Of a DNA stretch of 64,000 bases, positions 61,501 through 64,000 are shown piece by piece; positions within the stretch are counted from its first letter, which is position 1; each line of letters begins with the position of its first letter. The notes under the pieces were generated by a model that ran no database searches, was not told the DNA's origin, and saw only the letters and a program-made list of their open reading frames with translations. The translations under genes were made by a program, and so were the position numbers. This stretch comes from Membranipora membranacea. Its lineage: Eukaryota > Bryozoa > Gymnolaemata > Cheilostomatida > Membraniporidae. The DNA lies in contig OU612074.1 in the NCBI GenBank assembly GCA_914767715.1, forward strand, positions 9,689,501 through 9,753,500, given 5' to 3'.

Positions 61501-62043
61501 CTGTCTCTGACTTCCTATGCATGATGTTGCCTTGGCTACCCAGTAAATATTAGCTTCGGCTTGACCAAGAATTTGGTTTGACTAATTTGGATTTGGGACT
61601 GAGTAGGAAATCTATATGGACTATTGAGATTGGGATAAATAAATTTCAGTATCACAATCATGTGTGAAAAGGGGAAAATTTTTTCTTGCGAATAATTTAC
61701 GCCAGTGTTGTGATTATTCACAATGAACGATACTCAAATCTTTGCAAAAAATAATTGCGAAAAACATCAGGTTTGAAATATTTTTTATTTACAGGCACAA
61801 TATTTTAGTCAGCTGAATCTCAATGTGTCCACGCAATACTGCCCGAAAGTTCTGAAGACATGGCATGAGTATCCGGTGCCGAAATCTCGATGGCACGAGC
61901 CTTTCATGATCACCCGTAAACTCTGTAACTTCCTGAGAATACCACAAGACCCTCTCAACGAGGGACTAGCCCAATGGGCTGTCGGTAAAGACTTGTATAA
62001 ATGTGATAAGGCGTGCGGAACTATGGATAATTATAAATTCTAA
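49488..62043 (+). CDS. Galactose-3-O-sulfotransferase-like gene, copy B (7 exons)
   Basis: Paralogue of copy A with the same predicted reaction: PAPS-dependent 3-O-sulfation of galactose in the Golgi. Exons are 49488-49576, 50946-51019, 54203-54499, 56830-57017, 59563-59729, 60722-60980 and 61795-62043. Phases are 2, 1, 1, 0, 2, 0, identical to copy A, giving 440 residues plus TAA. The anchor spans residues 10-24. The stem is longer than in A. KTGSST is at 115-120, and Arg194 and Ser198 lie in PVRNAESWIKS. Exon 6 encodes LLRRRFCWTFQDIFY. An in-frame TGA 24 nt upstream supports the chosen ATG, although position -3 is C. An AATAAA lies at 62169-62174, 126 nt after the stop. The end of exon 4 differs from A through a short internal duplication. 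No frame break is seen. Substrate is unknown. Confidence 0.86.
50055..50080. repeat. Short hairpin
   Basis: cccatagac / gtctatggg, 9-bp arms and 8-base loop, in intron 1 of sulfotransferase B. Confidence 0.5.
50946..51019 (+). CDS. Sulfotransferase B exon 2 (stem)
   Basis: Acceptor attattag and donor gtaagc flank 74 nt that take phase 2 to phase 1. It encodes a polar stem ending in SARRLRLRA. Confidence 0.72.
52109..52294 (+). mobile_element. Possible retrotransposon C-terminal remnant
   Basis: Reads SWLKKLYKLPSACRHNLVLS, reminiscent of the FLKKLL.LP segment near the C-terminus of some non-LTR polymerases. Short and in intron 2 of sulfotransferase B; uncertain. Confidence 0.3.
53131..53215. 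mobile_element. Small palindromic MITE, family P, diverged copy
   Basis: tagaacaactttgttccgtt and tgcctgcag are mirrored by caggcagaatgttggaactt and gatcta. The core holds a G-run. Confidence 0.55.
54203..54499 (+). CDS. Sulfotransferase B exon 3 (PAPS-binding loop)
   Basis: Acceptor gattgcag and donor gtcagt flank 297 nt. It encodes a polar stem with an NNT sequon, then FAMIKIEKTGSST and GVHIDFRKPRG. It is 60 nt longer than exon 3 of copy A, all in the stem. Confidence 0.87.
54586..56137. mobile_element. 1.55-kb element with about 300-bp terminal inverted repeats
   Basis: The left arm (54586 to about 54890) and right arm (about 55840 to 56137) are inverted copies with most positions matching. 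Termini are GGCCAGAAGCAGC...GCTTCTGGCC, flanked on both sides by TA (54584-54585, 56138-56139), as in TA-targeting DNA transposons. The interior (about 950 bp) contains a family P MITE and a diverged direct repeat (54940-55080 and 55215-55345). No transposase is seen. It lies in intron 3 of sulfotransferase B. Confidence 0.8.
55095..55206. mobile_element. Small palindromic MITE, family P, copy nested in the 1.55-kb element
   Basis: gagaacaagttttatccaat and tgcctgcatg are mirrored by gaatgcaggcaaatggacaa and aacttggtct. Central stem ccactggt / accagttg. Confidence 0.75.
56830..57017 (+). CDS. Sulfotransferase B exon 4 (3'-phosphate-binding block)
   Basis: Acceptor ctaacag and donor gtaaga flank 188 nt. 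It encodes VVPVRNAESWIKSAVTYY followed by KSWIKLPNK. The second SWIK repeats the first at DNA level (TCATGGATCAA twice). Copy A lacks this repeat. Confidence 0.87.
57536..58411. repeat. Tandem duplication, about 0.4-kb unit, in intron 4 of sulfotransferase B
   Basis: 57536-57917 and 58006-58411 share tggtctaagttgtgacatat, gatgggcgtac, ccttttccaca, gatatggaatgacac, cccataaacatat, ataattcat and catcaaaaaa in order, moderately diverged. Confidence 0.82.
58531..58662. mobile_element. Palindromic MITE-like element
   Basis: gagtaaggaaatacagaggg and acttcaatgata...tatagtgcc are mirrored by ggcactata...tatcattgaaac and cctctgtatattgtccttac. 132 bp. Confidence 0.75.
59060..59540 (+). mobile_element. 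Possible non-LTR 3' end
   Basis: Degenerate coding-like sequence followed by gaatcaataaagtatatatt and an ATT-repeat tail, a common 3' end of CR1/L2-like elements. Lies just before exon 5 of sulfotransferase B. Confidence 0.3.
59563..59729 (+). CDS. Sulfotransferase B exon 5
   Basis: Acceptor gtttatag and donor gtaagt flank 167 nt. It encodes GIKSWFHLPQLQWLGLP and an NMT sequon, aligned end to end with exon 5 of copy A. Confidence 0.86.
60690..60702. repeat. (AT)n tract in splice acceptor region of exon 6
   Basis: Short AT dinucleotide run about 20 nt upstream of the sulfotransferase B exon 6 acceptor. Confidence 0.6.
60722..60980 (+). CDS. Sulfotransferase B exon 6
   Basis: Acceptor attttag and donor gtaggt flank 259 nt. 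It encodes YDESLVLLRRRFCWTFQDIF and LGDQLLYEKL. Confidence 0.87.
61795..62043 (+). CDS. Sulfotransferase B exon 7 (C-terminus)
   Basis: Acceptor tttacag precedes 61795 and TAA ends the frame at 62043. It encodes RWHEPFMITRKLC and LAQWAVGKD plus two late cysteines, matching copy A. Confidence 0.85.
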   Translation, partial: AQYFSQLNLNVSTQYCPKVLKTWHEYPVPKSRWHEPFMITRKLCNFLRIPQDPLNEGLAQWAVGKDLYKCDKACGTMDNYKF

Positions 62044-62168
62044 ATACATAGTGATGTTTGTCTTGTCTTGGTTTTGAGCTACACCAATTAAATTGCTTGA
62101 TCTAGAGTAAAGAATCGGTCATAAATTAAGTTGCTAAACCTTCCGCATCTTCTTGTCGGAAATTTTCA

Positions 62169-62174
62169 AATAAA
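62169..62174 (+). promoter_or_regulatory. Candidate polyadenylation signal of sulfotransferase B
   Basis: AATAAA 126 nt downstream of the stop codon, at a usual distance for a short 3' UTR. Chance occurrence is possible in AT-rich DNA. Confidence 0.45.
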
Positions 62175-62858
62175 AAGGCATCTTCTTGATGTCCCCTCTC
62201 AATAGACTGGGTATAAAACAAAATAGCCTTAGGCATTATACCGTTTAAGCATCACTAATTTTTCTGTCTAACAGCTTTTTTTCATTCATCTCGGCGCATT
62301 AGAGCGACTCTTTTTGAGAACTGAAGACAAAACATAAACACTACCTGTCTGACTGTTAGTAATCTTTAACAGTTACATGTTTTTTTCTATTTCGGGATTG
62401 CAAGTAATGAATTGTAAGCCTAAAATGTATACGTACTAATCTTCAAAATACTCGTACTGCCATAGACCTTTTTTATTTATAAAAACAGTTACATGCTTCC
62501 AATTTTTTTGACCATCATTTTCTGTACGGTCATAAAGTCTAAAAAATCATAATGATCGTTCGTCTAAGCCTGGAGGATTAGAAATCTGTTTATCAAATGA
62601 CAGGGCGCACATCACATCGCATGCCATATCCCGAAGCATTTTATTACAACTGTTTCTCAACTGACAGAATTTAGATTTCCAGTGGTGAATTTTTCAAATT
62701 CTACCTCCATGAACTAATAAGCAGGGTGAAATGCTACATTATTGCAAATTAATTTGGAGAAATCAGGAAAAATATCAAAATCCCACATAATCACAAGGAA
62801 TAGAAATGGATAAAAGAATAAGTGGTCATGTTTCATAAATTATCTGTTATGAATTCCT

Positions 62859-62925
62859 CTAGCCGGATTTAATATAATTCAGCATAATGTAGGAGCCATC
62901 AGCCTGTCTTTCAGGGAAGACAACT
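62859..62925 (-). CDS. Unidentified gene, last exon
   Basis: 67 nt with a tttatag acceptor, 21 codons and TAG. It is supported mainly by exact phase agreement with the previous exon. Confidence 0.55.
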
Positions 62926-63484
62926 CTATAAATATAACAAAACAACAAAAAATTTACTGATATGGTTTTGAGCAAGATTATTTCCAATGCCTCAAAAAAA
63001 TATTTCTTTCTCTCATTCATTATTTGGTGAAGGAAAGTAGTTCGATCCAACCAGATGGAACTGTAAAAGGTTCTAATTAGGAGTTACTTCTTTTCTAAAC
63101 ATTCACTCGTCTGAACACAGAAATGTTGTTCCCACCCAATGATGCACTTCCAACAAGCCATGGTCAGGGTAGCCCGTCAAGGCTGTCAGAGTGAATTAAC
63201 ATTGCATGTAGCACCTGGCAGGTAAGCGATAAAAAATGTGTAAGTTATATTATTTATGTATACTTACGGAGGCTGGTTCTTGAGTATATTTACTGACAGT
63301 ATCTGAGGGCCGTTTACATGATGCATGAACTCTGCTCTCTTCTTATAGATATATTCATCTCTGCTTTGTAACAGAATATCATCCGATTGGTTCAAGTTGT
63401 AAAATCGATTCGTCAACCAATTCACGGTCAGCGTTTGCTGCTTGCAAGAAAATCTGACATCCATAGGCTCCGAGAAACAGTAAT
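62859..63484 (-). CDS. 3' end of an unidentified gene (last two exons)
   Basis: Exon 63484-63268 (217 nt) has acceptor tctcttgcag and donor gtaagt. It encodes YCFSEPMDVRFSCKQQ, then FMHHVNGPQILSVNILKNQP, and ends in phase 2. The last exon, 62925-62859, follows acceptor tttatag, completes the codon in the right phase, and encodes VVFPERQADGSYIMLNYIKS before TAG. The consistent phase and strong splice sites make this a real gene whose 5' part lies beyond the window. Its stop lies about 0.8 kb from that of sulfotransferase B, tail to tail. I do not recognise the family; it has two cysteines and an NQS sequon in the larger exon. Confidence 0.65.
63268..63484 (-). CDS. Unidentified gene, penultimate exon
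   Basis: 217 nt between a pyrimidine-rich acceptor and a consensus gtaagt donor, phase 1 to phase 2, open throughout. Codes for a mixed polar segment with two Cys and no obvious membrane helix. Confidence 0.62.
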
Positions 63485-63539
63485 CTGCAAGAGACAGAAA
63501 TAGTTGATGGATTGATATATTACCATAATGCTGAGGATG

Positions 63540-63655
63540 CACGGGGTTGGCACAATCAATCTATCTCCCAACGGACGAATCTGCTGGGCATATGGCGCCA
63601 ATAAGCTAGCAATGAATAGCAAGCACATTAAATGACCGTTGCATCAAGGATCGCG
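63540..63655 (-). repeat. Diverged SINE related to the 37-kb copies
   Basis: Shares ggttggcacaatcaatct, ctcccaacgga and gcaatgaatagcaagcac in the order seen at 37.2-37.8 kb; the promoter boxes are eroded. Confidence 0.45.
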
Positions 63656-64000
63656 CAATCAGTCGAATTTAATTTATAAGACAAATATGATTTCGATCAC
63701 CTGCAGCCTTAAAAAACCCAGTATATATCTGTACAATGTTGAAAGAGATATTTCCCTTGTAAGGGATTCAGAAAAACATATGCATCCAATGTCTGAGAGG
63801 GAATAATTTAAGTTTGGCCAAAATGCCAAATGACAAGAACTTATCCAACTCGAATGAGCAGGCATTCGATTTTCATTCCGATAAGTGATATACACCCCCA
63901 TCACTCGGTAATTTTTTTGAAATTGCTAAGCGATAGCGGTGTATATAATTTATAGGGATGAAAACCGAACACTGTCATATCTTATATAATTGATTTTTCC

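Overview
The window is AT-rich animal nuclear DNA. Coding sequence is cut into short exons by GT-AG introns of 0.3 to 6 kb. The two best-resolved genes keep matching splice phases. The rest is largely transposon debris: non-LTR retrotransposon fragments, tRNA-derived SINE-like repeats, small inverted-repeat elements and minisatellites. The enzyme families (galactose 3-O-sulfotransferase and GT10 fucosyltransferase, both type II Golgi enzymes) and the repeat style fit a marine invertebrate. The species cannot be named from the sequence alone.

The core is a glycan-modifying locus. A GT10 alpha-fucosyltransferase gene runs on the minus strand (20,836 down to about 14,900). About 2.1 kb from its 5' end lies the 3' end of a seven-exon Gal-3-O-sulfotransferase-like gene, copy A, also on the minus strand (35,772 to 22,894; 421 residues). 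A second seven-exon copy, B, lies on the plus strand (49,488 to 62,043; 440 residues). A and B are head to head about 13.7 kb apart. All six intron phases match (2, 1, 1, 0, 2, 0), and exons 5 and 6 have identical lengths, so they arose by inverted duplication. Exon 4 is about 94% identical between copies while neighbouring exons are far more diverged, which points to local gene conversion. A third gene of unknown family enters from the right edge on the minus strand (last exons 63,484-63,268 and 62,925-62,859), tail to tail with copy B.

Layout: 1-5 kb holds a tandem duplication, one candidate exon and sequence I do not recognise. 4-13.8 kb is a repeat-rich block with two broken GT10 relics, non-LTR fragments and a roughly 0.5-0.6 kb repeat in at least five copies. 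13.8-20.9 kb is the fucosyltransferase gene. 20.9-22.9 kb is intergenic and holds a hAT-type MITE with an 8-bp target duplication. 22.9-35.8 kb is sulfotransferase A; its first intron carries two adjacent large foldback elements and a non-LTR 3' end. 35.8-49.5 kb is the spacer between the two sulfotransferase promoters, with SINE-like copies, another foldback, a non-LTR relic and two adjacent minisatellites. 49.5-62.0 kb is sulfotransferase B, with a 1.55-kb long-terminal-inverted-repeat element in intron 3 and a tandem duplication in intron 4. 62.9-64 kb is the unknown gene.

Functionally, a fucosyltransferase linked to two galactose 3-sulfotransferases could jointly make sulfated, fucosylated glycan epitopes in the Golgi. 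That joint role is inference from linkage; only the family assignments rest on sequence motifs.
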